Shown: positions 1 through 8,311, counted from the stretch's first letter. The stretch: 64,000 nt of DNA from Candidatus Hemicellulosilyticus sp. P3 (GCA_001543385.1 LPNH01000001.1:62001-126000), one strand, 5' to 3'. The notes: generated from the sequence alone by a model not told the origin. Program-made: numbers and translations.

Positions 1-212
1 CGACAGCAGCTATCCTGTCCCGGAACTTTTGTGATGCCAATGTGGTCAAAGACCCGAACACCATAGCTGATATTTTTGCGGAGGGTGTTCGACATATCAG
101 GGAGAAAGAGATGGAAGTGGCCGGCTTTACTGCAAGGCAATATCAAGCCAATCATGAAATAGTTGTGGAAAAGGTTGGGCAGATTGTGTTGAATATTACA
201 AAAAAGCAATAA
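1..212 (+). CDS. C-terminal end of a probable glycosyltransferase (partial)
   Basis: The frame is open from the window edge (first full codon at base 3) to TAA at 210-212, giving about 69 residues. The end is helical and charged, with a piece reading SRNFCDANVVKDPNTIADIF, which resembles the C-terminal part of GT4-type glycosyltransferases where the donor pocket is followed by closing helices. Its stop overlaps the next gene's ATG by one base (TAATG), so the two are translationally coupled in the polysaccharide operon. The assignment rests on context and a short tail only; another polysaccharide enzyme is possible. Confidence 0.45.
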   Translation, partial: TAAILSRNFCDANVVKDPNTIADIFAEGVRHIREKEMEVAGFTARQYQANHEIVVEKVGQIVLNITKKQ

Positions 213-1048
213 TGGAATACGAAATCAGGCAACTTCAGTTCGAAGACGGCGACTCTTCTTTGCAAAAGGTGGTGGACCTTCAGAATTTAGTATATGAAGG
301 GAAACATACTTTTAGTGTTGATGGATTCAGGCAATGGTATCTGAATAATCCTATGGGCAAGGTCATATCGTTCAATGCATTTCATGGGGATGAACTGGTT
401 GCCCATTATGCTTGTATCCCATATAAAATGGAGATTGACGGGCGTGTAGTTACTGGGTTGTTGGATATGGCTACGGTGACCCATCCTGACCATCGGGGTA
501 AAGGTCTGTTCAAGAGGTTGGCTCAGACGACTTATGATTTTGCCAAGGAGCAGGGGTTCGAGTTTGTGCTGGGGGTGGCCAATGCCAACAGTTATCCCGG
601 TTACATGAAATATTTCCCATTTATTTTCGTTGGACGGTTGCAAGTCAAGATGGGGTTTGGGACAAAGATATCATGTGATGGGGAAAAAACTTTTAAGGTG
701 TATTGGGATACAGCCGCTTTTAACTGGAGATTGAATACTTGCAAAGCAAATTACAGTAGAACGGGGTGGTCTCTTATCGGACAATACAATGCGTGGGCGC
801 AAACGTATATGGGTTCATATTCTGAATCATTTTTGAATTCCACGGATGCCCAAGATAAGCATTGGGGAATTAAACCCAAGCTGTATGTAGGTATGGGGGC
901 GAAATTCAGCAGCCCGTATCTGACTGTGCCGAGATTCGTCAAACGTTCACCCTTCAATCTAATATTTCTTGACTTGACAGACGGGAAATTGCCGAAGATT
1001 GATAAAGACAATATTTTTTTCCAGCTATTCGATTTTGATGTTGCATGA
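212..1048 (+). CDS. GNAT-family N-acyltransferase of the polysaccharide locus
   Basis: 278 residues. The acetyl-CoA binding motif A of the GNAT fold is visible as VTHPDHRGKGLFKRL (about residues 90-104), preceded by a beta strand ending LLDMAT. The second half (after about residue 150) has no motif I know and is the part expected to choose the substrate, probably an amino sugar or sugar nucleotide. The start ATG overlaps the previous stop and the end overlaps the next start by four bases, so it lies inside one transcript. The exact acceptor cannot be read from the sequence. Confidence 0.8.
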   Translation: MEYEIRQLQFEDGDSSLQKVVDLQNLVYEGKHTFSVDGFRQWYLNNPMGKVISFNAFHGDELVAHYACIPYKMEIDGRVVTGLLDMATVTHPDHRGKGLFKRLAQTTYDFAKEQGFEFVLGVANANSYPGYMKYFPFIFVGRLQVKMGFGTKISCDGEKTFKVYWDTAAFNWRLNTCKANYSRTGWSLIGQYNAWAQTYMGSYSESFLNSTDAQDKHWGIKPKLYVGMGAKFSSPYLTVPRFVKRSPFNLIFLDLTDGKLPKIDKDNIFFQLFDFDVA

Positions 1049-1923
1049 ATATACTGACTTTTGACATAGAAGAATGGTATCTCGAAAAGGCTTATTTCGG
1101 GGCAAAAGAATCAAAGTATGCGGATTACGACCGTTTGCTTGATGAAATTCTGGTGAGGCTCTCGGATAAGGGCATAAAGGGGACTTTTTTCTGCGTGGGG
1201 AAGATGGCTTCTGAATTCCCGCATGTTGTCCGCAAGATTGCTGATGTCGGGCATGAGGTCGGTTGCCATTCAAATATCCACCAATGGCTGAACAAGATGT
1301 CCTATGCAGATGCTCTTGAGGATACCCGTGCGGCAGTGGACTCTCTGCAACAATGCATCGGGAAGAAAGTGGTTAGTTTCCGTGCCCCTGCATTCTCTAT
1401 CGGGAGCGGCAACAAATGGGCTTTCGAGGCGCTGGCAAACAATGGTATCACCTGCGATGCATCTGTTTTTCCGGCTTCCCGTGACTTCGGAGGGTTTCCT
1501 GGGTTTTCCAAGATGGAACCGACGATTGTCAGATATAATGGAATTGAGCTGCACGAGTTCCCGATAGTGACAACGAAAATCCTTGGCAAGGATTTCGCTT
1601 ACTCTGGCGGAGGTTATTTCCGCTTCTTTCCTTATGGGTTTATTGAAAGGGAAATGCAAAAGACAAAATATTCAATGACTTATTTCCATCTTGGAGATTT
1701 GCTTCCGGTTATTTCCGGGGTTATGCCAAAAGACGAATATGAACGCTATTTCAATGAACCAGGCACTGTAAAGGCACGCTACCTCCGCTACGTCAAGACA
1801 AATCTGGGAGTAAGAAGCAATAAAAAAAAGTTGTTCAGATTGATAGATGGTTTGGATTTCAATAATATTTCCGAGGCGGATCAACAGATAGACTGGTCTT
1901 TGGCCCCCGTACTTTCTTTATAA
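1045..1923 (+). CDS. Polysaccharide deacetylase (NodB-fold)
   Basis: 292 residues. The start reads MNILTFDIEEWYL, giving the acidic metal-binding strand of carbohydrate esterase family 4 enzymes. The strand KGTFFCVG follows, then the metal-ligand HSNIH segment (about residues 75-79) and SFRAPAFSIG (about 112-121), the arginine motif of the family. The length and the lack of a signal peptide fit the cytoplasmic DUF3473-like subgroup common in exopolysaccharide loci. It should remove an acetyl group from a lipid-linked or nucleotide-linked amino sugar. It overlaps the upstream gene by four bases. Confidence 0.85.
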   Translation: MNILTFDIEEWYLEKAYFGAKESKYADYDRLLDEILVRLSDKGIKGTFFCVGKMASEFPHVVRKIADVGHEVGCHSNIHQWLNKMSYADALEDTRAAVDSLQQCIGKKVVSFRAPAFSIGSGNKWAFEALANNGITCDASVFPASRDFGGFPGFSKMEPTIVRYNGIELHEFPIVTTKILGKDFAYSGGGYFRFFPYGFIEREMQKTKYSMTYFHLGDLLPVISGVMPKDEYERYFNEPGTVKARYLRYVKTNLGVRSNKKKLFRLIDGLDFNNISEADQQIDWSLAPVLSL

Positions 1924-1933
1924 TCAGTTTCCC

Positions 1934-2542
1934 ATGTATAAGCATTTTTTCAAGCGGCTGTTTGATTTCCTGATTTCGTTGGTGGCTTTGTTGCTTATTG
2001 GTTGGTTTCTCGCCGTCGTGTCCATTTTTTTGCATTTTGCAAATAAAGGCGCGGGTGCATTCTTCTTCCAGGAGCGTCCGGGTAAGGACGGAAAGATTTT
2101 CAAGGTCATCAAATTTAAGACTATGACCGATGAAAGGGATGAGAACGGAAATCTTTTGCCGGATGAAAAACGGTTGACTAAGGTTGGAAAGTTTGTGCGA
2201 AGCACCAGCATTGATGAGTTACCTCAACTTATCAATGTGCTGAAAGGTGATATGTCGTTGATCGGGCCGCGGCCGCTGTTGGTCCAGTACCTGCCGCTCT
2301 ATTCCGCCGAGCAGGCCAGACGTCACGAGGTCCGTCCTGGCATCACCGGCTGGGCGCAGTGCCACGGGCGCAATGCCATCAGTTGGACGGAGAAGTTTAA
2401 ACTGGATGTTTGGTATGTCGACCATTGCACGTTGTGGACAGATATAAGGGTGATTTGGATTACTGTCATGAAGGTGCTGCAACGCGACGGAATCTCGCAG
2501 GAAGGGCAGGCGACGACAACGGCGTTTAACGGAAATAATTAG
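1934..2542 (+). CDS. Initiating sugar-phosphate transferase (undecaprenyl-phosphate acceptor)
   Basis: 202 residues, the size of the minimal PglC-type monotopic phosphoglycosyl transferase. An N-terminal hydrophobic segment (about residues 10-34) precedes the catalytic core: QERPGKDGKIFKVIKFKTM, then STSIDELPQLINVLKGDMS and LIGPRPLL, the full signature of the bacterial sugar transferase family (PF02397). It should move a sugar-1-phosphate from a UDP-sugar onto undecaprenyl phosphate at the inner membrane and so start the repeat unit. It begins ten bases after the deacetylase stop. Confidence 0.92.
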   Translation: MYKHFFKRLFDFLISLVALLLIGWFLAVVSIFLHFANKGAGAFFFQERPGKDGKIFKVIKFKTMTDERDENGNLLPDEKRLTKVGKFVRSTSIDELPQLINVLKGDMSLIGPRPLLVQYLPLYSAEQARRHEVRPGITGWAQCHGRNAISWTEKFKLDVWYVDHCTLWTDIRVIWITVMKVLQRDGISQEGQATTTAFNGNN

Positions 2543-2555
2543 TTTTTTGTTTAAT

Positions 2556-2693
2556 ATGAATCGCATCATCTTTTTGACGGAGGATGTAGATGTGAAGCCA
2601 TTGGTTAGACAAATGTTGAGCAGTATGTGTAATACATATTTACATATACAAAAAGATAATAATTACAAAAAGATAATAATAGAGATAATATAA
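2556..2693 (+). pseudogene. Short ORF, probable remnant of a lost polysaccharide gene
   Basis: A 45-codon frame opens 13 bases after the sugar transferase with MNRIIFLTEDVD and keeps a protein-like look for about 25 codons. It then runs into an AT-rich stretch (LHIQKDNNYKKIIIEII) and stops. The composition change inside the frame suggests the 5' end of a longer gene whose remainder was deleted, but it could be a real small ORF or no gene. I cannot name the parent gene. Confidence 0.3.
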
Positions 2694-2700
2694 AAAAAAG

Positions 2701-2742
2701 CTGCATCGTGGAGGTGTTTCACATGAAAAAACTCGAATGCAG
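2701..2742 (+). promoter_or_regulatory. Hairpin with a strong ribosome-binding site in its loop
   Basis: CTGCATCG (2701-2708) can pair with CGAATGCAG (2734-2742), leaving one bulged A. The loop carries GGAGG at 2710-2714, eight bases before the ATG at 2723. Such a clear Shine-Dalgarno is unusual here, since most genes in the window lack one. The hairpin sits at the 5' side of the acyltransferase gene that starts at 2767. Confidence 0.4.
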
Positions 2743-2770
2743 TTGTGTAAATAAGAATTATATATTATGA
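2723..2770 (+). CDS. Candidate 15-residue leader ORF coupled to the NeuD-like gene
   Basis: ATG at 2723 opens a frame reading MKKLECSCVNKNYIL and ending in TGA at 2768-2770. The stop overlaps the ATG of the next gene (2767) as ATGA. The frame has the best ribosome-binding site in the region (GGAGG at 2710-2714, eight bases upstream). It may be a translated leader that delivers ribosomes to the acyltransferase, or the leftover start of a deleted gene. It is too short for any homology judgement. Confidence 0.35.
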   Translation: MKKLECSCVNKNYIL

Positions 2771-3405
2771 AAGATATTGCGATTTTTGGTGTCGGAGGCT
2801 TTGGTCGTGAGGTCTTAACTTTGATACAGGACATTAATCGTCAAGAGCCAATCTGGAATATTATTGGTTTCTTTGATGACGGACACCCTCAAGGAGAGGT
2901 TGTCAATGGCTATATGACATTGGGCGGAATGTCTGTACTAAATCAATGGCCCACGCAGTTGGATATAGTTGTTGCTATTGGAGACCCTTTGACAAAGAAA
3001 TCTATACTTGGTCGAATATGCAATCCTAATATTTCTTATCCATCATTGATTCATCCTACTGTATTGATTGGAGATAGAAATTACGTTGAGATTGGTCAAG
3101 GATGCATTATTTGTGCGGAGAATATAATAACCACTAATGTCAAGATTGGCGATTTCGTATTGTTTAATCTGGCATGCACAACAGGTCATGATACTGCAAT
3201 TCAGAACTTCTCCTCATTTATGCCTTCTGTCAATATATCAGGTGAAGTTAGTGTTGGAGAGGGGGTTTATATGGGTACAGGGGTGAAAATCATCAATCAA
3301 GTTTCGATTGGTGATTATGCTACTATTGGTGCCGGTGCAGTGGTCACTAAAAGTTTACCGGGCCATTGTACCGCGGTTGGTGTTCCGGCAAAGGTCATAA
3401 AATGA
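2767..3405 (+). CDS. NeuD/PglD-like sugar O/N-acyltransferase (left-handed beta-helix)
   Basis: 212 residues. The N-terminal half is a small Rossmann-like domain (IFGVGGFGREVLTLI, residues 5-19) as in NeuD and PglD, which bind the nucleotide-sugar amine. From about residue 95 come hexapeptide repeats of the acetyl-CoA binding beta-helix, ending IGAGAVVTKSLPGHCTAVGV and PAKVIK. It should acetylate an aminated UDP-sugar, consistent with the DegT-type aminotransferase at the end of the locus. Complete at both ends. The substrate is inferred from context. Confidence 0.85.
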   Translation: MKDIAIFGVGGFGREVLTLIQDINRQEPIWNIIGFFDDGHPQGEVVNGYMTLGGMSVLNQWPTQLDIVVAIGDPLTKKSILGRICNPNISYPSLIHPTVLIGDRNYVEIGQGCIICAENIITTNVKIGDFVLFNLACTTGHDTAIQNFSSFMPSVNISGEVSVGEGVYMGTGVKIINQVSIGDYATIGAGAVVTKSLPGHCTAVGVPAKVIK

Positions 3406-3546
3406 GAAGCGTCGCTAACATTCATTCATTGGCTACGTACCGGCAAATGGTGCGTGGCGGGGGCAGGAGCAGCATTTGTTGGCAACTGGGGCGATAATAT
3501 GAAGATAGCCGGGGTGCCGGCAGCCCCTGTCGGCAGGCGGCAGTGA
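3406..3546 (+). pseudogene. Decayed C-terminal end of a second hexapeptide acyltransferase
   Basis: Directly after the stop at 3403-3405, the same frame stays open and its last 30 codons read VAGAGAAFVGNWGDNMKIAG then VPAAPVGRRQ before TGA at 3544. That pattern (GAGA, then DN, then AGVPA, then P) is the closing turn of left-handed beta-helix acyltransferases and differs from the upstream gene's own ending, so it looks like the tail of a separate deleted gene. No start codon or catalytic part remains. Confidence 0.5.
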
Positions 3547-3549
3547 TGG

Positions 3550-6351
3550 GTGATGGAAGTGGATCTGTCAGGAATCGGAGGAATGAGGCAAAATCAAGAC
3601 TACCATAATATGCAAGCGGATCAGGATGCTGAGACGCTGATGGTTTTTGAGGAGACGGGTCTCTTTTTGAGTTTCGTCTCGTATCCGTTTTACAAGGACG
3701 GGATGGAGATATACACAAAAGTGTTTAGCCCTTTTTTCGAGGAGCATAAGATACAAATAGACCGCTTTGATCCAGCAAGCGACGATGGGTCTTTGCTCTA
3801 TCGTCCGGCGGGTTACCGTATGTTCGGCTCCCAAGGGCTGGCCATATTGTCGTTGGTCGACGATTTTTCGTTCCATAACCGTTTCTTTAACAAAAACCAT
3901 ATTCAGACGCTGCTTCAGAACAGCGATGTTGATTCGGATGGTATCGACCTGGACTTCAAAAGTGTCGTCATCTCAGGTGTGTCGGAACGGTGTTTGACGG
4001 ACCGGACGCTGGAACAGTCCGCCGTCGCCACGTTTCTACGCAAGGACGGCCGATACCCTTTTATCGGCATTATCCGGCTGAAGATTGACTATCAACTGTT
4101 GTCGGGATCGGGGCGTGGCATTCATACTACAAGATGTATCAAGAGGCATATATCCGGTCTGGCCGGGCGCTATGGGAAAGGGGAGCTTGATTATATTGCG
4201 GTCGACTGTTTCGACAATGATGAAATGACGGTGGTTGCCTTTGCGCACCAGCTTCTTTCACTTTACAATTTCCTTGGCGAAATCCGGAGTATAACCACCA
4301 CGGATTTAAACCGGCAGAATGCCGGTGCGGTGCGGGGTCACACGAATCCCCGGGAGGAGTGGCATGTGTTCCGGATGGCGTACCTCTGCTATGGATACGA
4401 TGTCGAACAGGGCTTACCCTGGGATATACTGGAACAGTATACCATCAGATGTCATGTTGAGACCAAAACAGGACACCGCGATGTTTTCCGCCGTTATCTT
4501 GCAGATTTGGATAAGGCGGACAGCGAGGAGCAGCGGCTGGGGTTGAGAAATATAGAGTGCAATATATCAGGTGGCTGCAACCTCAGTTTTACGATGCCGT
4601 TGAAGAACCTGCCGCGTCTTGAGTCGCTTTGCCGTGACCGAAGCCCTGAGTCGGTTTTTTGTCGCGACGTGCGAAAGGTGAAGGTGACGCTGAGCGACGT
4701 GGCGGATGAACGCCGGACCACCAGCGATATTGACGAAGACAGCCATCTCCACACCAGGGAAACGCGCCATGAGGGAATAGAGCGGGAGGTTTTTTCCTCG
4801 GCCAAGAGACTGCTGAAACAGGCGGGAGTTTCCAAAATGGTGCGAGAGCGGCTGCTGGCTTTGTTTGAGTTGTATAATCTGTCGTGCCAAAACTTGCTGC
4901 AACGTTTCTACCTGGAGGAGCTGAAGTCGGCCATCAACAGTTTTGTTGATAAAATAAAGGATATGTCCGAATCGCCCGAAGAGAATCTGAGGTCGATTGA
5001 GGCGATGTTGAACGAGGAGATCACCAATCTGGAGAATGCTTGCTACGACCGCCTCCACAATCAAAAAAGCGACCAGACCCCTTTGGAGTACAGCGGAGGT
5101 ATACAGCAGTACCTGACTTCGTTCGATTTTGCATACAAGCAAATTTACCAGGCTTTCTCGCCCAATGACTACAGCGCTTCGTTTCTGGCCGTCACCGGCG
5201 CGGAGCGGGCCTCATCCGAGCGTTCGCTCTTCAAACTGAACATTCATGACATTGTCTTCCCGGAACTTTTTGCCACCACCGTGTGGAAGGAGATTGCCAA
5301 TTTTGCATTGAAGACACAGCAGTGTTACACCGACGTTGACGCCGACGGGGAGGTTTTGTTTGTGATGAATACATGGAACGGCTTCACCAACAGCCCCAGG
5401 TCGTTACAGATTCTCAAGGACGCTATCAGCCAGTCCGCGTCGCTTTTGCACAGCGATGATGTCAGTGAGTGTATCAAAAGTCTGATATCGAACGAGCTGG
5501 TGGCGTATTTTATAAAGGATTTCATCGTATATCACTTCGCTTTCTGCGAGAAATACAACCTGCTGTGGCATTTCTATTTCAAGACCATGCTGCAGACAAC
5601 CGTCAGCTACAGTGACCTAAACCGGGTGGACAAGAAATATTTTATTCATACGCTGATGCGGTTGTTTATGGTCGGGATGCTTGCCGACGGGCGTGCCGCG
5701 GAGTCCCCGGCTACATTCATCCAACAGCAGTCGCGGGCACCTTTCGACAGTATTTTGGCATCCGCATGGATAGAATGCTATGATAAAGTCCGGATAGCTT
5801 GCGGAGAGATATATGAAGTGCTGAACCGGTACGGTTTCCGGGAAATGGTCGAATACAATGTCAGAAGCTGCGAAGCCAATATCTATTCGATGGAGCATCC
5901 CGGCGAGGAGATTGTCCCGTACAACAAGACAACGGTTCGGCAGGAGCGATGGCAGACGGTTGAAAAAATGCTGGGTTACTTCGAACAGGGAGTTCTTTTG
6001 GAAAACAGGACCGGCAGCAAAAGCGTTTGCACATTTGTGATTTGCCTTCTTAACGCCTACCTCGAGGCGGTGTATCATATCGATGGTTCCGGATCGAAGG
6101 ATCGCCCTGTCCGGTGCGTGCCGCGTAATGCCTCGGGCGAGGTTCACGATATCATGGCCTGCAAGAGCGATGCGGGGCTGCGGGAACGGATGACGCAGAT
6201 ATTGGTGGACACCACGGGCGGTTTCTTCGTACCGTCAGCCGAGGTGCGAAAGCAGTATTTCCAATTGCGGACCACGCTGTACCGTAGTTTGTGGCATCAT
6301 CGTTTCGTAAACCAGGCTGTTGAGTCAAACTCCCATAGCGTTGCACAATGA
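3550..6351 (+). CDS. Large protein of unknown function, partner of the phosphoesterase
   Basis: 933 residues counted from GTG at 3550; ATG at 3553 is an equally good start. I do not recognise a family. There is no signal peptide or membrane segment, so it is expected in the cytoplasm. Residues about 30-120 look like a mixed alpha/beta domain (FEETGLFLSFVSYPFY, then FGSQGLAILSLVDDFS). Residues about 415-515 are strongly helical and could form a coiled coil, and the C-terminal 400 residues are mostly helical. No Walker, nuclease or protease motif is obvious. Its TGA overlaps the ATG of the metallophosphoesterase (ATGA at 6348-6351), so the two are made together. It sits inside a polysaccharide locus next to decayed gene ends, which points to an inserted accessory cassette. 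Confidence 0.85.
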   Translation: MMEVDLSGIGGMRQNQDYHNMQADQDAETLMVFEETGLFLSFVSYPFYKDGMEIYTKVFSPFFEEHKIQIDRFDPASDDGSLLYRPAGYRMFGSQGLAILSLVDDFSFHNRFFNKNHIQTLLQNSDVDSDGIDLDFKSVVISGVSERCLTDRTLEQSAVATFLRKDGRYPFIGIIRLKIDYQLLSGSGRGIHTTRCIKRHISGLAGRYGKGELDYIAVDCFDNDEMTVVAFAHQLLSLYNFLGEIRSITTTDLNRQNAGAVRGHTNPREEWHVFRMAYLCYGYDVEQGLPWDILEQYTIRCHVETKTGHRDVFRRYLADLDKADSEEQRLGLRNIECNISGGCNLSFTMPLKNLPRLESLCRDRSPESVFCRDVRKVKVTLSDVADERRTTSDIDEDSHLHTRETRHEGIEREVFSSAKRLLKQAGVSKMVRERLLALFELYNLSCQNLLQRFYLEELKSAINSFVDKIKDMSESPEENLRSIEAMLNEEITNLENACYDRLHNQKSDQTPLEYSGGIQQYLTSFDFAYKQIYQAFSPNDYSASFLAVTGAERASSERSLFKLNIHDIVFPELFATTVWKEIANFALKTQQCYTDVDADGEVLFVMNTWNGFTNSPRSLQILKDAISQSASLLHSDDVSECIKSLISNELVAYFIKDFIVYHFAFCEKYNLLWHFYFKTMLQTTVSYSDLNRVDKKYFIHTLMRLFMVGMLADGRAAESPATFIQQQSRAPFDSILASAWIECYDKVRIACGEIYEVLNRYGFREMVEYNVRSCEANIYSMEHPGEEIVPYNKTTVRQERWQTVEKMLGYFEQGVLLENRTGSKSVCTFVICLLNAYLEAVYHIDGSGSKDRPVRCVPRNASGEVHDIMACKSDAGLRERMTQILVDTTGGFFVPSAEVRKQYFQLRTTLYRSLWHHRFVNQAVESNSHSVAQ

Positions 6352-7802
6352 AACGGCCCGTGTCCATATTGTTCCTGTCGGACATCCACTACAACAGTTC
6401 AGGCGACATGCATGCTGTTGACACCTTGTACCGTGATTTTGCCAAATACCTTGACCAGGATGTCTCAAGAAGAAGATGGCAGCCGGACTACGTGGCGGTT
6501 GTGGGCGACATATCCGACCATAACTGCGGCTATGACGGTGCTGCATCTTTGCTGAAGCGATTGATCGGACGGGATGTATTCAATATTCCTTCCGACCATG
6601 TGATTTTGGTTCCAGGCAACCACGACAAGACGGTGCCGGAGGACGATGCCGAACTGTCATCCGACAAAGCATTGTTCGAAAAGTTTTCAGGTCATCCGGA
6701 GAGGCATGCAGGCGAGTTCGCGAAGGTCTTCTCGCAGCGGTTCAAATCGTATATGGACTTCTGTGACCGTTTCCAGGGCAGCTATCGGAGTCCCCGCGAC
6801 GGGAAGGAGCGACTGCTCTCGGACGAGCGGATGCAGTGTCTTTCCGGTGTCAAGGCTTTTGAGGAAGATCACCTTTGTTTCCTGACGGTGAACAGCGAGT
6901 GGCTTTACGTCCCTCGGAAGCGGTTTGTGAAAAAGATGGAGGCACAGACGGGAGCGCAGGACAGCCATGTCGTCATCAACGAGCGGTGCACGCTGTGCGC
7001 CCCGTTGGTCAAGGAAGCCCGCGAGGTTGTCAGAAGATATTACGGCGGTTGGACGGTGGTCTCGTTGATGCATCGCGGCTTTGACCGGCTGTACGCTAAT
7101 AGCGGTCTCCAGGGCGAGTCATTGCATATTGATGCTGCGGACTCGTTGGTCAAGGTGTCGGATTTGATTGTCACAGGTCACGACCATACCCTTTCTCTCG
7201 AACCTCCCACTTTCATACAAAACCGTACCCAGCACATCCGTTTGGGTGCGGTCGGCCGTACCGAGCCCAAGGGCGAGGAGTTGTTCCGTTCAGCCGAGAT
7301 TGTCCATATCGATGCTGCACGGGCGACATTCGAGCAATTGTTTCTTTCGTATGAAAGCAGTGATGAGCATTGGCATTTCACCGAAAAAGGGGTCACCTAT
7401 CCGTTGCCATCCTATTACAGATCGGAGCAGCGGTATCCCGGTGAAAGGGAGCCGGTGAGGGGTCATAGAACGGTCCTACAGGCTGCCGGCTGTTCCGAGA
7501 CAGCTGTGCGGCGTACTGTAGAAACCTACTTCGGTGATATTGCCCCGTATCAATTGGTTTTGGTCAAAGCGGGTGACAATCTCTGCGAACGGTTGCGGCA
7601 GGTTGTTGAGAACAATGTAGGAAGCCTTTTTGTTGTTGTCTATTCGCTATATCCGGAGCATCATGCTGTGAGCGGCAATTTTTCGGCCGATACGAAACAG
7701 GCCATGGCCTGTTTTCGGGATGAAATGATGAAGGAACTGATGTCGGGACGCATGGTGCTGACCGAGGTGACCGTGGATTACCCCATAGACTATTCTGCAT
7801 GA
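6348..7802 (+). CDS. Calcineurin-like metallophosphoesterase
   Basis: 484 residues. All five metal-binding motifs are present in order: SDIH (residues 11-14), GD (53-54, in VVGDIS), GNHD (90-93), a histidine in SLMHRGF (about 242) and GHDH (about 277-280). The catalytic domain therefore looks intact and should hydrolyse a phosphodiester or phosphomonoester with two metal ions. Between GNHD and the later motifs lies an insert of about 100 residues, and about 150 residues after GHDH form an extra domain I do not recognise. No signal peptide. It is translationally coupled to the 933-residue protein. Substrates of this superfamily range from nucleic acids to cyclic nucleotides, so none can be named. 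Confidence 0.88.
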   Translation: MKRPVSILFLSDIHYNSSGDMHAVDTLYRDFAKYLDQDVSRRRWQPDYVAVVGDISDHNCGYDGAASLLKRLIGRDVFNIPSDHVILVPGNHDKTVPEDDAELSSDKALFEKFSGHPERHAGEFAKVFSQRFKSYMDFCDRFQGSYRSPRDGKERLLSDERMQCLSGVKAFEEDHLCFLTVNSEWLYVPRKRFVKKMEAQTGAQDSHVVINERCTLCAPLVKEAREVVRRYYGGWTVVSLMHRGFDRLYANSGLQGESLHIDAADSLVKVSDLIVTGHDHTLSLEPPTFIQNRTQHIRLGAVGRTEPKGEELFRSAEIVHIDAARATFEQLFLSYESSDEHWHFTEKGVTYPLPSYYRSEQRYPGEREPVRGHRTVLQAAGCSETAVRRTVETYFGDIAPYQLVLVKAGDNLCERLRQVVENNVGSLFVVVYSLYPEHHAVSGNFSADTKQAMACFRDEMMKELMSGRMVLTEVTVDYPIDYSA

Positions 7803-7820
7803 TATTTTGCAAAAAAGTTG

Positions 7821-7828
7821 TATATTTG
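7821..7828 (+). promoter_or_regulatory. TAnnTTTG promoter box
   Basis: TATATTTG matches the Bacteroidota -7 box TAnnTTTG and lies just after the phosphoesterase stop. No TTTG -33 element sits at the usual 19-21 base spacing. It would drive the small ORF at 7968 or the capE group. Confidence 0.45.
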
Positions 7829-7843
7829 CACAAGAGTTTAAAA

Positions 7844-7874
7844 TTTATAAAATATCAACGAGTTTGATATATAA
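7844..7874. repeat. AT-rich inverted repeat, possible operator
   Basis: The left arm TTATAAAATATCAA and right arm TTTGATATATAA are separated by CGAG and pair over most of their length. The site lies downstream of the TAnnTTTG box at 7821-7828, where a repressor would block transcription. The 15-mer TTTATAAAATATCAA (7844-7858) recurs exactly at 55909-55923 in front of the giant secreted protein. Confidence 0.4.
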
Positions 7875-7967
7875 TTCGTTATGTGGTGCTCCGCCGTTGC
7901 CGTACGGGCTGTTGGCGGGGTGGGTGTCTGTTCCCGATACATCGCATAGCAGGAATAATATTGAAGG

Positions 7968-8180
7968 ATGATACATCTGAAAACGTCGGAAGCAGCCGAC
8001 CGTTACATTAAATCACAGGGCAAACGGTGGCATTCTCAACCCGTTTCGTATAGTAATGAAACCATCGGCAAAGAGCTATCTCCGACTGAATTTAAAAAAT
8101 TCCTGGATGTTGTAAACAAACCGAGGCCGTATAGCTCTTTCGATTTCAAAAAACAGCATTTCATTCCGGATTTGGATTGA
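7968..8180 (+). CDS. Small hypothetical protein (70 aa)
   Basis: ATG at 7968 follows GAAGG closely. The product is hydrophilic and basic at first, with a segment SPTEFKKFLDVVNKPRPYSS, and has no signal peptide or membrane helix. Codon use looks coding, and it has its own upstream region with a promoter box and an inverted repeat. I do not recognise it. It may belong with the unknown pair upstream (a small regulator or antitoxin-like partner would be possible) or be unrelated. Confidence 0.55.
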   Translation: MIHLKTSEAADRYIKSQGKRWHSQPVSYSNETIGKELSPTEFKKFLDVVNKPRPYSSFDFKKQHFIPDLD

Positions 8181-8311
8181 CCCGGGCTGTGACGCAACCC
8201 GTCCCTGGATTCAATCATACATTTGTTTTTTTATTGGCCACCGTGCTGTCGGTATAGCAAGGTGGTGTTGTTTTGTTTTTTATTTTCATTTTCTTTATTT
8301 TCTGTTATTAT

